A stretch of DNA of 64,000 nt, taken from NCBI RefSeq assembly GCF_023556335.1, contig NZ_JAIKTS010000003.1, positions 249,670 through 313,669 of the forward strand. The letters are read 5' to 3'. This DNA comes from Stenotrophomonas mori. GTDB lineage: Bacteria; Pseudomonadota; Gammaproteobacteria; Xanthomonadales; Xanthomonadaceae. A model generated the notes under the pieces. It was given only the letters and a program-made list of their open reading frames with translations. It did no database searches and was not told the DNA's origin. Each line of letters begins with the position of its first letter. Within the stretch, counting starts at the first letter, position 1. The position numbers and the translations under genes were made by a program. Shown one piece after another: positions 1 to 8,377 of this stretch.

Positions 1-158
1 TCGACGCCGACCCGGGTATCGAAATCCCAGAAGTCGGCGCCGGCCGGCAAGGCCTTGCGGCGCTCGCGCCGGAGGTACTTGCGGATGTCGTGCTTGCTGG
101 CCTCCAGCAGGCGGTCGGGGTGCTTGCCTTCGATGTCGAGGCGGTAGGTTCTTCTCAC
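1..158 (-). CDS. DUF6172 family protein, 3' end outside window
   Basis: The visible N-terminal ~52 residues read V/M-R-R-T-Y-R-L-D-I-E-G-K-H-P-D-R and then run through a very basic stretch (RKYLRRERRKALP) to a DFWDFDTRVGV segment. This pattern matches what I recall of the small conserved DUF6172 proteins of Proteobacteria (about 90-100 aa), whose function is unknown. The start is GTG at 158; no better in-frame ATG lies just upstream. The gene continues beyond position 1, so its C-terminus is not seen. The basic, KOW-less composition would suit a nucleic-acid-associated protein, but that is inference only. Confidence 0.7.
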   Translation of the reverse strand, partial: MRRTYRLDIEGKHPDRLLEASKHDIRKYLRRERRKALPAGADFWDFDTRVGV

Positions 159-235
159 GGCGGTCTCGTCTTGGCGCCGCCCCGGGACGGGACGGGGGAG
201 GGCGCGATTATCGGCGCAAACGCCGGTGCCGTGGC

Positions 236-934
236 TCAGGCGCGGTGGGCGACGAGCAGCCAGTTGTTGAACGGCGTGGCGCCATACAGCGGCATCAAGC
301 GGCTGTGCAGGCCGGCCTGCTGCAGGTGCGCCTGCAGCGAGGCGGCGTCGGGGTAATGGCGCGGGCGCGCCTGCATCCAGCCGACCCAGTGCCCGGCCAG
401 GTCGCCCAGGCGCGAGAAGCGGCCGCGGTGGCTGGCGTCGGCCAGGGTCATGCGCAGCACCAGCCGGCCGTCGCCGTCCAGCATGCCGGCGGCACGCTCC
501 AGCAGCGCCGTCTGCGCCGCGGCCGGCAGGTACTGCAGCACGTCCAGGATGGCCACGCTGCCGCGGTGTTCCGGGGCCGCGGTGGCCAGGTCCAGGGAGG
601 CGAAGGTGCAGGCGGCCAGGCCGGCGCGTCCGGCCGCGGCGCGCGCGCGCGCCACTTTCCCGGCATCGTTGTCGAGACCGCGATACGGCTGCGGCTGGCC
701 ATCGTGGCGCAGCGCATGGGCCAGCAGGCCCAGCCCGCAGCCCAGGTCCAGCACCGGTGCGCGGCTGCCGCGCAGGGCGTCGAGCGCGCCCGCGTACAGG
801 GGATCGCTGCGCAGCTTGCAGCGCACATACCAGTAGTCGCCGCGGTTGCCCCAGGGACGGTCCGGGGCGAACGCCTGGGCGATGGCGCGGGCATCGTGGG
901 CCGGAAAGGCCGCGGTGCCCGGTGCGGCGCTCAT
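236..934 (-). CDS. Class I SAM-dependent methyltransferase
   Basis: Product of about 232 aa. The SAM-binding motif I is visible as VLDLGCGLGLLAHAL, followed by the acidic strand-2 end (GLDND) and the motif IV-like segment SVAILDVLQYLPA, so a Rossmann-type methyltransferase fold is clear. The substrate cannot be told from sequence. The start was set at the ATG at 934, because it overlaps the stop of the upstream SGNH hydrolase gene by 4 nt (ATGA), the usual sign of translational coupling; a longer reading frame upstream has only low-complexity arginine-rich sequence. The pair is probably co-transcribed. Confidence 0.85.
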   Translation of the reverse strand: MSAAPGTAAFPAHDARAIAQAFAPDRPWGNRGDYWYVRCKLRSDPLYAGALDALRGSRAPVLDLGCGLGLLAHALRHDGQPQPYRGLDNDAGKVARARAAAGRAGLAACTFASLDLATAAPEHRGSVAILDVLQYLPAAAQTALLERAAGMLDGDGRLVLRMTLADASHRGRFSRLGDLAGHWVGWMQARPRHYPDAASLQAHLQQAGLHSRLMPLYGATPFNNWLLVAHRA

Positions 935-1578
935 GCGCCGCCGGCGTCGGCCAGCTGCCCGGCCGCCACCGGCAGCACTTCCCGGGTCCACAGCCGGTAC
1001 ATCGCGGCGGAGGGGTGCAGGCCGTCCTCGGCCAGCATCGCCGGTTCCGCGCCGTGCGCGCGGCTGAGCGGGGTGATGTCGACGAACGCGACGTTGTAGT
1101 CGCCGCAGCAGGCGCGGGCGGCGGCGTTGAAGTCGTCGGTCTCGCGCGCGATTACTCCAGGGTCGCGCTCGCTGGCAGCCGCGTAGGGGGTCACGCCCCA
1201 GTCCGGGAACGACAGCACCAGCACCCGCCGCGGATCCTCGGCCGCCAGCGCGATGGCCCGCTGCAGCAGCTGCTCGAACTGCTGGCGGTACTCGGCCAGC
1301 GGCCGGCCGCGGTACTGGTTGTTGACCCCCACCAGCAGGCTGACCAGCGCGTAGGGCCCCTGCGGCGGGGCGGCGTCGATGGCGGCGGCCAGCTCGTCGG
1401 TGGTCCAGCCGGTGGTGGCGACGACCTCCGGGCCGTCCAGGGCGATGCCGTGTCCGCGCAGCGCCGCGGCCAGCTGGAACGGCCAGCTGCCATCGGCGCC
1501 CACGCCCTCGCCGACGGTGTAGGAGTCGCCCAGCGCCAGGTAGCGGGGCGCCGGCGGCAGGGGCGTATCGCTGCTCAT
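931..1578 (-). CDS. SGNH/GDSL-family hydrolase
   Basis: Product of 215 aa. Block I appears as LALGDSYTVGEG near residues 14-25 with the nucleophilic Ser, block III as GVNNQYRG (the Asn of the oxyanion hole), and block V as DGLHPSA with the Asp and His of the catalytic triad. No signal peptide is visible, so it is likely a cytoplasmic esterase or lipase-like enzyme; the true ester substrate is unknown. It lies 9 bp downstream of the aminotransferase gene end and overlaps the following methyltransferase gene by 4 nt, so all three probably form one transcript. Confidence 0.88.
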   Translation of the reverse strand: MSSDTPLPPAPRYLALGDSYTVGEGVGADGSWPFQLAAALRGHGIALDGPEVVATTGWTTDELAAAIDAAPPQGPYALVSLLVGVNNQYRGRPLAEYRQQFEQLLQRAIALAAEDPRRVLVLSFPDWGVTPYAAASERDPGVIARETDDFNAAARACCGDYNVAFVDITPLSRAHGAEPAMLAEDGLHPSAAMYRLWTREVLPVAAGQLADAGGA

Positions 1579-1587
1579 CGCGGCTCC

Positions 1588-2859
1588 TCAGGCCACCGCA
1601 TTGCGCGCTTTCAGCGGGACCACCTTGGTCACCCGCTCGGCGCGCCGCGCCAGGGCACGGTCGATGCGGCCGAACACGTCGCGCATGACCGCGGCCTCGG
1701 GCAGCAGGGTGACCCGGAAGTGGTGGCGGTAGGGCACGTTGAAGCTGGACCCGGGGACCACCAGGACGCCCTCGTCGTTCATCAGTTCCAGGGCGAATTC
1801 ATGGTCGTCGAAGCCCTGCGCGGCGGCGCCGACCACCGCCGGGAACGCGTACAGCGCGCCGGCCGGCGCGACCAGCTGCAGGTGCTCGCTGGCGGCGCAG
1901 GCCTCGATCACCGCGCGCCGGGTCTCGTACAGGCGTCCGCCCGGTGCGCACAGCGCGGAAATGGTGTCGGGGCCGTTGACCGCCGCGTCGATGGCGTACT
2001 GGCCCGGAACGTTGGCGCACAGCCGCAGTGCGCTGAGCAGGTCCAGCGCGGCGCGGAACTCGCCCAGCCGCTCGCCGGCCCCGGACAGCAGCATCCAGCC
2101 CACGCGCCAGCCGCAGGCGCGGTGCACCTTGCTCAGGCCGCTGAAGGTCAGGCAGGGATGGTCATCGGCCAGCGGCGCCACGGCCTGGAAGCAGGCGCCG
2201 TCGTACAGGATCTGGTCGTAGATCTCGTCCACCAGCAGCAGCAGGTTGTGGCGGCGGGCCACGGCGACGATCTTCTCCAGCAGCGCACGCGGGTAGCTGG
2301 CACCGCTGGGATTGTTGGGGTTGATCAGCACGATCGCGCGGGTGCGCGGAGACACCAGTGATTCGATCTCCACCGGATCGGGCTGGAAGCCGTTCTCGGG
2401 GCGGCAGCGGTAGTACACCGGACGACCGTCGTTGAGGATGGTGGCGGCCGACCACAGCGGGTAGTCGGGCGACGGCACCAGCACCTCGTCGCCGGGATTG
2501 AGCAGGGCGCGCAGCGAAAGGTCGATCAGCTCGGAGACGCCGTTGCCCACGTACACCCGGTCCGGGCGGGCGTCGGGCACGCCGCGCCGGGCGTAGGCGC
2601 CGGCGATGGCCTCGCGCGCCAGCGGCAGGCCCTGCTGGTGGGTGTAGGGGTCGGTGCGGCCCATGTCGTCGGCGATCGCGTGCTGCAGGTGCTCGGGCGC
2701 GCGGAAGCCGAAGCTGCCGGGATTGCCGATGTTGAGCTTGATCAGCTTGCGGCCCTGCGCTTCCAGCTCGCGGGCGCGCCGCGCCAGCTCGCCACGGATC
2801 TCGTAGCGGACTTCGGACAGGCGTTCGCGGGTGGGCAGCGGCGGGGCAGGGCTTGACAT
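1588..2859 (-). CDS. alaA: AlaA-like pyridoxal-phosphate aminotransferase
   Basis: Class I/II aminotransferase of 423 aa. Key features are the NPNNPSGA motif (residues 180-187), the DEIYDQILYDG strand (about 211-221) and the Schiff-base lysine K244 in FSGLSKVHRACGWRVGW. Overall pattern is that of glutamate-pyruvate transaminase AlaA (Escherichia coli YfbQ, ~405 aa), which makes alanine from pyruvate and glutamate. I chose the ATG at 2859 (MSSPAPPLPTRE); the reading frame stays open far upstream but that part is antisense to rsgA and has no domain. A divergent promoter region of 120 bp separates it from rsgA. Confidence 0.88.
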   Translation of the reverse strand: MSSPAPPLPTRERLSEVRYEIRGELARRARELEAQGRKLIKLNIGNPGSFGFRAPEHLQHAIADDMGRTDPYTHQQGLPLAREAIAGAYARRGVPDARPDRVYVGNGVSELIDLSLRALLNPGDEVLVPSPDYPLWSAATILNDGRPVYYRCRPENGFQPDPVEIESLVSPRTRAIVLINPNNPSGASYPRALLEKIVAVARRHNLLLLVDEIYDQILYDGACFQAVAPLADDHPCLTFSGLSKVHRACGWRVGWMLLSGAGERLGEFRAALDLLSALRLCANVPGQYAIDAAVNGPDTISALCAPGGRLYETRRAVIEACAASEHLQLVAPAGALYAFPAVVGAAAQGFDDHEFALELMNDEGVLVVPGSSFNVPYRHHFRVTLLPEAAVMRDVFGRIDRALARRAERVTKVVPLKARNAVA

Positions 2860-2979
2860 GCACGTGGCGCTCGGTTGCGGGAAACCGCATGGTAGCGGAA
2901 TTGCTGCGCTGCGGGGCGCTGGTTCCGGACGCAACCGGTGGGCACCGGCGCGCGCCGCCGGGCGCATTAGAATTGACCG

Positions 2980-4071
2980 ATGACCGATACCCTCGACTTC
3001 GCTCCGCTGCGCCGCATCGGCTGGCCCTGGCCCGGTGCGCCGGAAGCGCCCGCCTGGCAGGCGGCGTTCGCCGCGCACCCGCAGGCGCGCCCGGCGCGGG
3101 TGGTCGAGCAGCACCGCTCCGGCTACGTGGTGGCCGATGCGCCGGAGAGCGCGCGCAAGGCCGAGTCGCTGCCGGAATGGCAGCGGCCACGGTTTCCCAG
3201 CCATGAGCGCGCGGCGGTCGGCGACTGGGTGCTGATGGAAGGCGCGCGCATCGTCGCGCTGCTGCCGCGGCGCACGTCGATCAAGCGCGGCGCGGCCGGC
3301 GAGCACTACCACCAGCAGGTGATCGCGGCCAACATCGATACGGTGTTCATCGTCTGCGGGCTGGACGCGGACTTCAATCCGCGGCGGATCGAGCGCTACC
3401 TGATGCTGGCCGGCAGTGGCGGCGCGGCGCCGGTGGTGGTGCTGACCAAGGCCGACCGGACCGAGTACGGCGCCGATGCACTGGCGGTCCTGGAGGACCT
3501 GTCCGCGCAGGACATTCCGCTGCTGGCGATCAACGGCAAGGACCCGGCCAGCGTGGCCGCGCTGGCGCCCTGGCTCGGCCCCGGCTGCACCGCGGTACTG
3601 GTGGGGTCGTCCGGGGCCGGCAAGTCGACGTTGACCAACACCCTGCTGGGCGAGGACCGCATGAAGACCGGCGAGGTGCGCGGAAGCGACTCGCGCGGCC
3701 GCCACACCACCACCCACCGTGCCCTGCTGCCGCTGCCGGGCGGCGCCTGCCTGATCGACACCCCGGGCATGCGCGAGCTCAAGCCGACCGGCGAGGAGGC
3801 GCTGGCCGAGGCCGGCTTCGCCGACATCGAGGCGCTGACCGCGCAGTGCCGCTTCCGCGACTGCTCGCACCAGCACGAGCCGGGGTGCGCGGTACGCACG
3901 GCGATCGAGCGGGGCGAGATCGAGGAGGCGCGCCTGGCGAACTACCTCAAGCTGCGCGACGAAGTCGCCGTGGCCGCGGCCCGGTTGGCGCAGCGCCAGG
4001 CCGAGCAGGCCGACGAGCGCCGCAGCGCCGGGCGCGGGCGGCGCCCGCCCGGGAAGGGCGGGCGCGGCTGA
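2980..4071 (+). CDS. rsgA: Ribosome small subunit-dependent GTPase A
   Basis: RsgA/YjeQ of 363 aa, a late 30S ribosome assembly factor. The GTPase motifs come in the circularly permuted order typical of the family: G4 TKAD (156-159), then the P-loop GSSGAGKS (209-216), then G3 DTPG (260-263). An N-terminal OB-fold precedes them. The C-terminal zinc knuckle has the canonical C-x4-C-x-H-x5-C ligands at C290, C295, H297 and C303. The start ATG at 2980 gives a length usual for the family. The last 25 residues are rich in Arg, Gly and Pro. It is transcribed divergently from alaA and converges on the lipoprotein gene. Confidence 0.96.
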   Translation: MTDTLDFAPLRRIGWPWPGAPEAPAWQAAFAAHPQARPARVVEQHRSGYVVADAPESARKAESLPEWQRPRFPSHERAAVGDWVLMEGARIVALLPRRTSIKRGAAGEHYHQQVIAANIDTVFIVCGLDADFNPRRIERYLMLAGSGGAAPVVVLTKADRTEYGADALAVLEDLSAQDIPLLAINGKDPASVAALAPWLGPGCTAVLVGSSGAGKSTLTNTLLGEDRMKTGEVRGSDSRGRHTTTHRALLPLPGGACLIDTPGMRELKPTGEEALAEAGFADIEALTAQCRFRDCSHQHEPGCAVRTAIERGEIEEARLANYLKLRDEVAVAAARLAQRQAEQADERRSAGRGRRPPGKGGRG

Positions 4072-4075
4072 GGCC

Positions 4076-4738
4076 TTACAGGGGAGCCTGGTCCAGCGCT
4101 GCCTTCTGTTTCAGCAGGTAGTCCTGGAACAGGTGTTCGTACGCCTGCTGCCAGTTGCCTTCCTTCCCGGTCGGCGCGGTCTTCTTCCCGTACGCGCTCA
4201 CGTCGGCGCTGTGGGCGCCGGTGCCGTTGAACTCGATCCGGGTTTCCAGCTTTGCCTCCATGTCGATGGCCCAGAACCCCGGGGTCATCCATGCCCAGAA
4301 CTGGCGGATGTCGACCGCGACCTTCAGTGCCTCCTCGGGAACGGCTTCATCGGCCGCCAGTACCCGGTAGCCCTTCTCGCGCAGTCCGTTGGTCACCAGC
4401 TCGCGGGTGATGCTCAGGATGGTCTGCGGCGACTGCAGCAGGATGTCGCCCAGCGCCTTGCCGTAGCCGTTGCGCTTGCGTGCGATGGCCTGGAGTTTGC
4501 CCTCGGCATCCAGGCTGTACTGGCCCCCTTGTTTCAGGGACGGGATGCTGGGGTCGCGGGGGGCGGTCTCGAAGGTCCGCGAGTCGGTGATCGAGGTGAT
4601 CGCGGCAACCTTCTCCGCCGGAGGGTACGGCCCCCCCGAGGGGACGTTCAGCAGGAGGGTGGAGCGGTTGGTGGCACATGCGGCAAGCGACAGAAGCAAT
4701 GCCACGCTGACGATGCAGCGGATCGCCGGAATCTTCAT
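4076..4738 (-). CDS. Putative outer-membrane lipoprotein (YajG-like layout)
   Basis: Product of 220 aa with a classic lipoprotein signal peptide: MKIPAIRCIVSVALLLSLAAC, lipobox L-A-A-C with the acylated Cys at residue 21. The residue after the Cys is Ala rather than Asp, which favours outer-membrane sorting. The body contains ITDSRTFE and a repeated alternation of short beta-type segments resembling YajG-type lipoproteins, but the similarity is only structural and I assign no function. The start at 4738 was chosen because it begins the signal peptide directly. It converges on rsgA with a 4-bp gap. Confidence 0.75.
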   Translation of the reverse strand: MKIPAIRCIVSVALLLSLAACATNRSTLLLNVPSGGPYPPAEKVAAITSITDSRTFETAPRDPSIPSLKQGGQYSLDAEGKLQAIARKRNGYGKALGDILLQSPQTILSITRELVTNGLREKGYRVLAADEAVPEEALKVAVDIRQFWAWMTPGFWAIDMEAKLETRIEFNGTGAHSADVSAYGKKTAPTGKEGNWQQAYEHLFQDYLLKQKAALDQAPL

Positions 4739-4910
4739 CGATTTTCCCCTGGGATACTGGAGACGGGACGGCCGTGATGCGTGGGCGCATGCAGGGCCGT
4801 CGTGCGTCTTGATGGAGTGAAGCGGATGCTTCGCGCCAAGAGTAGCCAAATTGCCGGCCGCGTGCCGGGGGCGGTGAAGGCGGCGCGGCGCTGCTTGCTA
4901 TCGTGGGCCC

Positions 4911-6152
4911 ATGGCCCGATCCGATCCGTCCATCGCCCATCACGCCGCGCTCGATGCGCGGCTGGTCGCGGCGGTGCGCGGGATCCGCCTGCTGACGCTC
5001 AGCAGCTGGCCGGCAGCGGTGCAGGCGCGGTTCCTGGAGGAGGCCGCGCGCGGGACGCTGGCGCTGCCGCAGGTGGCGTATCCCCGGCACGATTTCAGCG
5101 CCGAACGCAGCGCGCTGGCGGGGATCGCCGCTGCGGCCGATCCGGCGCATCCGCTGGGCCGCTACCTGCGCGATTCGGCCCGCAGCTGGGACCTGGCCGC
5201 GCGCTTGCTGGAAGCGCTGGGCACCGCCGAGGTGGACGCGCTGTCGGCGCAGTTGTTCGGTACCCCGGACCAGCCGATGCCCGGGCATGGGCCGAGCGTC
5301 CGCGAAGCGGCGCGGCATTTCATCCGGATCGCGCAGGAAATGGACCACGAGCTGCTCGCGCCGGAGGAACAGGTGCCGGTGTCGGCGGCGGCGCTGCAGC
5401 TGCAGCTTCAGGGTGACCTGGACGGATTTTTCGAGGGCCGGGTGATCCGTGTGGAGCTGGATCCGCAGTTGATCGCCAAGGCCGCGGCCGGGGCCACCCG
5501 CATCCGTCTGCGCAGCGGCGCCAGCTTCAGCGTCTACGACCGTGCACAGTTGTTCCAGCATGAGGCGCTGGTGCATTCGCTGACCGCGCTCAACGGCCGC
5601 GTGCAGCCGTTGCTGCCGAGCCTGGGGCTGTCATCGCCGCGTTCCACCGCCACCCAGGAGGGGCTGGCGACGTTCGCCGAGCAGGTCACCGGCAGCATCG
5701 ACATCCAGCGCCTGAAGCGCATCAGCCTGCGTATCGAGGCGATCGCGATGGCGCGTGAAGGGGCGGATTTCATCGAGGTGTTCCGTTACTTCCGGGCGGC
5801 CGGGCAACCCATGCCCGACAGCTTCGCCTCGGCGCAGCGGGTATTCCGCGGGGTTCCGGCGACCGGCGGCGGGGCGTTCAACAAGGACACCGTGTACCTG
5901 CACGGGCTGGTGGCGGTGCACACCTTCTTCCGGCGGATGCTGCGCGAGGAAAAGCTGCGGTACTGCCACTGGCTGTTCGCCGGCAAGATGACCCTGGGCG
6001 ACGTCGAGGCGCTGGCGCCGCTGTTCGAGGCCGGGGTGCTGGCGCCCCCGCGCTGGCTGCCGCCGTGGCTGCAGCGCGCCAACGGCCTGGCCGGCACGCT
6101 GGCGTTCTCGCTGTTCGCCAACCGCATCCGCATGGACCGCATCCCGGGGTGA
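4911..6152 (+). CDS. QEGLA-motif putative metallopeptidase (DUF1704/TIGR02421)
   Basis: Product of 413 aa. It carries HEALVH (H217, E218, H222: an HExxxH motif) and, about 27 residues later, TATQEGLATF with the QEGLA motif (249-253) supplying a further Glu. This arrangement defines the 'flavohemoglobin expression-modulating QEGLA motif' family, bacterial relatives of the animal tubulin tyrosine carboxypeptidase MATCAP/KIAA0895. Zn-dependent peptidase activity is known for the animal enzymes; the bacterial substrate is not known to me. It stands alone, between the lipoprotein gene (divergent) and the LysR gene (convergent). No signal peptide, so cytoplasmic. Confidence 0.85.
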   Translation: MARSDPSIAHHAALDARLVAAVRGIRLLTLSSWPAAVQARFLEEAARGTLALPQVAYPRHDFSAERSALAGIAAAADPAHPLGRYLRDSARSWDLAARLLEALGTAEVDALSAQLFGTPDQPMPGHGPSVREAARHFIRIAQEMDHELLAPEEQVPVSAAALQLQLQGDLDGFFEGRVIRVELDPQLIAKAAAGATRIRLRSGASFSVYDRAQLFQHEALVHSLTALNGRVQPLLPSLGLSSPRSTATQEGLATFAEQVTGSIDIQRLKRISLRIEAIAMAREGADFIEVFRYFRAAGQPMPDSFASAQRVFRGVPATGGGAFNKDTVYLHGLVAVHTFFRRMLREEKLRYCHWLFAGKMTLGDVEALAPLFEAGVLAPPRWLPPWLQRANGLAGTLAFSLFANRIRMDRIPG

Positions 6153-6179
6153 GCGGCGCGGCCTGCGCGCGCCGGGCTG

Positions 6180-7085
6180 TCAGCCGGCGTCGGGGCCGTC
6201 GCGGTTCTCGGCCAGGCTGCGCTGGAACTGGCGGATGAACTCGATGGCCGGCTTGGACGGCGGCCGGTCCTCCAGGTGCACGCATTCGATGCGGAAGTCG
6301 ATGGCCGGCTCCAGCGGGCGCGCCAGCAGGCGGCCACCGGCGTTGGCGCAGGCGGTGAACTCGTCCATCACGCTCATGCCCGCGCCGCAGCGGGTGAGCG
6401 CCGCCGCCAGCGCGTAGGTCTGGTTGGAGACCACTTCGCGGATATGGATGCCCTGGTGCTCCACTTCGCTGGCGAACAGGTCGCCGATGGGACCGCTGCT
6501 GGCCATGCCGACCATGTCGCGGTCCTGCAGCCAGCGCATCGGGATCCGCGCCGGCGGATCGGGCCACTGGCTGGTGTCGAACAGCAGCATCAGCTGCCCC
6601 TGGCCCAGCACCCGCCGCTGCATGCGCGGGTGCTGCGGCGGGTTGTAGGCGATGGCGATGTCGCATTCGCGTTCGTACAGCGCCTGGAACAGGTCGCCGT
6701 GGTGCAGCGTCTGCACGTCGAAGGTGATGTCGGGGTGGCGCTGCCGGTAGGCGGTGATCGCGCCCGGCACCACGTGCTGGCCGAGCGAGGGCACCACCGC
6801 CAGGCGGATGTGCCCGCCGCCGATGTCGCGGATGTTGCTCACCGCCTTGCGCAGCGACAGCATCCGCCCGTAGATGTCCTTGACCTCCACGAACAGCGCA
6901 TGCGCCTCGTCGGTGGCGACCAGGCGTCCGCGCACCAGCTTGAACAGCTCGAAGCCGAGCTGGTACTGGGTGTGGTGCAGCACCTTGCTCACCGAGGGCT
7001 GGGAGACGTGCAGCGAGCGGGCCGCGGCACTGATCGACCCGGTGGTGTAGATGGCGTGGAAGACTTCGATCTGGCGCAGGCGCAT
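6180..7085 (-). CDS. LysR-family transcriptional regulator
   Basis: Regulator of 301 aa. The N-terminal winged helix-turn-helix is typical: MRLRQIEVFHAIYTTGSISAAARSL, then HVSQPSVSKVLHH as the recognition helix. The effector domain follows from about residue 90 (IRLAVVPSLGQHVVPGAI). It lies 53 bp downstream of the D-amino-acid dehydrogenase-like gene on the same strand, so it may be the last gene of a ggt-oxidoreductase-lysR operon. A plausible job is control of the neighbouring gamma-glutamyltransferase genes, where T-N11-A type palindromes occur. The effector is unknown. Confidence 0.9.
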   Translation of the reverse strand: MRLRQIEVFHAIYTTGSISAAARSLHVSQPSVSKVLHHTQYQLGFELFKLVRGRLVATDEAHALFVEVKDIYGRMLSLRKAVSNIRDIGGGHIRLAVVPSLGQHVVPGAITAYRQRHPDITFDVQTLHHGDLFQALYERECDIAIAYNPPQHPRMQRRVLGQGQLMLLFDTSQWPDPPARIPMRWLQDRDMVGMASSGPIGDLFASEVEHQGIHIREVVSNQTYALAAALTRCGAGMSVMDEFTACANAGGRLLARPLEPAIDFRIECVHLEDRPPSKPAIEFIRQFQRSLAENRDGPDAG

Positions 7086-7138
7086 GGCCTGATCCTAGTC
7101 GATGCGGACGGTGCTGACGACCGCCCGCGGTCGGCGGC

Positions 7139-8377
7139 TCACCGGGCGGCCGCCAGTGCGAGTGCGCGTTCGCCGCTGCCCATGGCCAGGGTCCAGCCGA
7201 GCATGCCGTGGCCGAGGTTGCACACCAGGCCGTCGCCGACGTTGGCGATCATCGGCGAGGACCATGGCAGCACCGGGCGCAGCCCGGCCCAGCGGTTCGC
7301 GGCCAGCGCATAGTCGGCCGCCTCGGGCATCGAGGCGCGGGCCATGGCGATCAGCTGCTCCATGCGCGCAGGGTCGGGTTTCGGGTCCCAGTGGTTGAGG
7401 TCGGCCAGGCCGGCGACGCGGATGCGGTCGCCGAGCCGGCAGAAGACCAGCTTGCGCGAGGTGTCGGTGATGCTGGCGGTCGGAGCGTTGGCGCCGCAGG
7501 GCGCGGTGAACGAATAGCCCTTGATCGCCATCAGCGGTACCCGCACACCCAGCGGGCGCAGCAGCGCGGCGCCGTCGATGCCGGTGCACACCACCACCCG
7601 GCGGGCCTGGATCGCCTCGCCGGTGCAGGACTGCAGCAGCCATTCGCGCCCGCGGCGCTGCAGGTGCCGCAGGTCGAACCCGAAGCGGGTGCGCACGTCG
7701 TAGTGCTTCTGCAGGACCTGCAGCAGCCCGACCCCGAACAGGAACGGGTCGCCGGCCTCTTCCTGCGGCGAGTGCACCGCCCCGGCGATACCGGGCATCG
7801 CCGCCAGTGCCGGCTCGGCGGCGATGGCCTGGCCGGCATCGAGCAGGTGCTGTTCGACGCCGAACGGGCGCTTGACCGCCATCATCGCGCGGGCGCCCTG
7901 CAGGGCCTGGGCATCGTGGTAGACGTGCAGCTTGCCCGAGGTCGCGTGGTAGAACGGGATCGGGTGGCGCTGCAGCAGGGCGTGCAGCGCGGTGCGCGAT
8001 TCCAGCGCCAGCTCCAGCGTCGCCAGGGTGTTGGCCTGCAGCCGCGCGGCACTGGTCTGGCGCAGGAACGACAGGCCCCAGCGCCAGAAGTCGGGATCGG
8101 CCGACCAGCGCGTGCGGAACGCGCCGTCGCGGCCGAACAGCATCGACGGCAGCTGCTTCCAGGTGGACGGGCCGGCCATCGCGTCGGTATAGGCGTAGCT
8201 GAGCTGGGCGCCATTGGCGAACGAGGTGCCCTGCACCGGGCCCTCCGAACGGTCGAGCAGCAGTACGGACAGGCCGCGGCGCGCGGCGGCATAGGCGGTG
8301 GCGAGGCCGACGACGCCGGCGCCCACGACCACGAGGTCGGCGCCGGCGGGCTCGCCGTGGGTGTCAAGGGGTTGCAT
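7139..8377 (-). CDS. DadA-like FAD-dependent D-amino-acid dehydrogenase
   Basis: Product of 412 aa of the DAO fold. The dinucleotide-binding motif VVVGAGVVGLATAYAAARRG lies at residues ~16-35, followed by the DadA-type segment GTSFANGAQLSYAY. The C-terminal FAD segment GDGLVCNLGHGMLGWTLA is also present. DadA oxidatively deaminates D-amino acids at the inner membrane. Its start (ATG 8377) lies 14 nt inside the end of the upstream ggt gene, so the two are translationally coupled. Context suggests it handles amino acids freed from gamma-glutamyl compounds, possibly a D-amino acid, but the substrate is inference. Other DAO-family activities (e.g. sarcosine or glycine oxidase) are possible. Confidence 0.8.
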   Translation of the reverse strand: MQPLDTHGEPAGADLVVVGAGVVGLATAYAAARRGLSVLLLDRSEGPVQGTSFANGAQLSYAYTDAMAGPSTWKQLPSMLFGRDGAFRTRWSADPDFWRWGLSFLRQTSAARLQANTLATLELALESRTALHALLQRHPIPFYHATSGKLHVYHDAQALQGARAMMAVKRPFGVEQHLLDAGQAIAAEPALAAMPGIAGAVHSPQEEAGDPFLFGVGLLQVLQKHYDVRTRFGFDLRHLQRRGREWLLQSCTGEAIQARRVVVCTGIDGAALLRPLGVRVPLMAIKGYSFTAPCGANAPTASITDTSRKLVFCRLGDRIRVAGLADLNHWDPKPDPARMEQLIAMARASMPEAADYALAANRWAGLRPVLPWSSPMIANVGDGLVCNLGHGMLGWTLAMGSGERALALAAAR

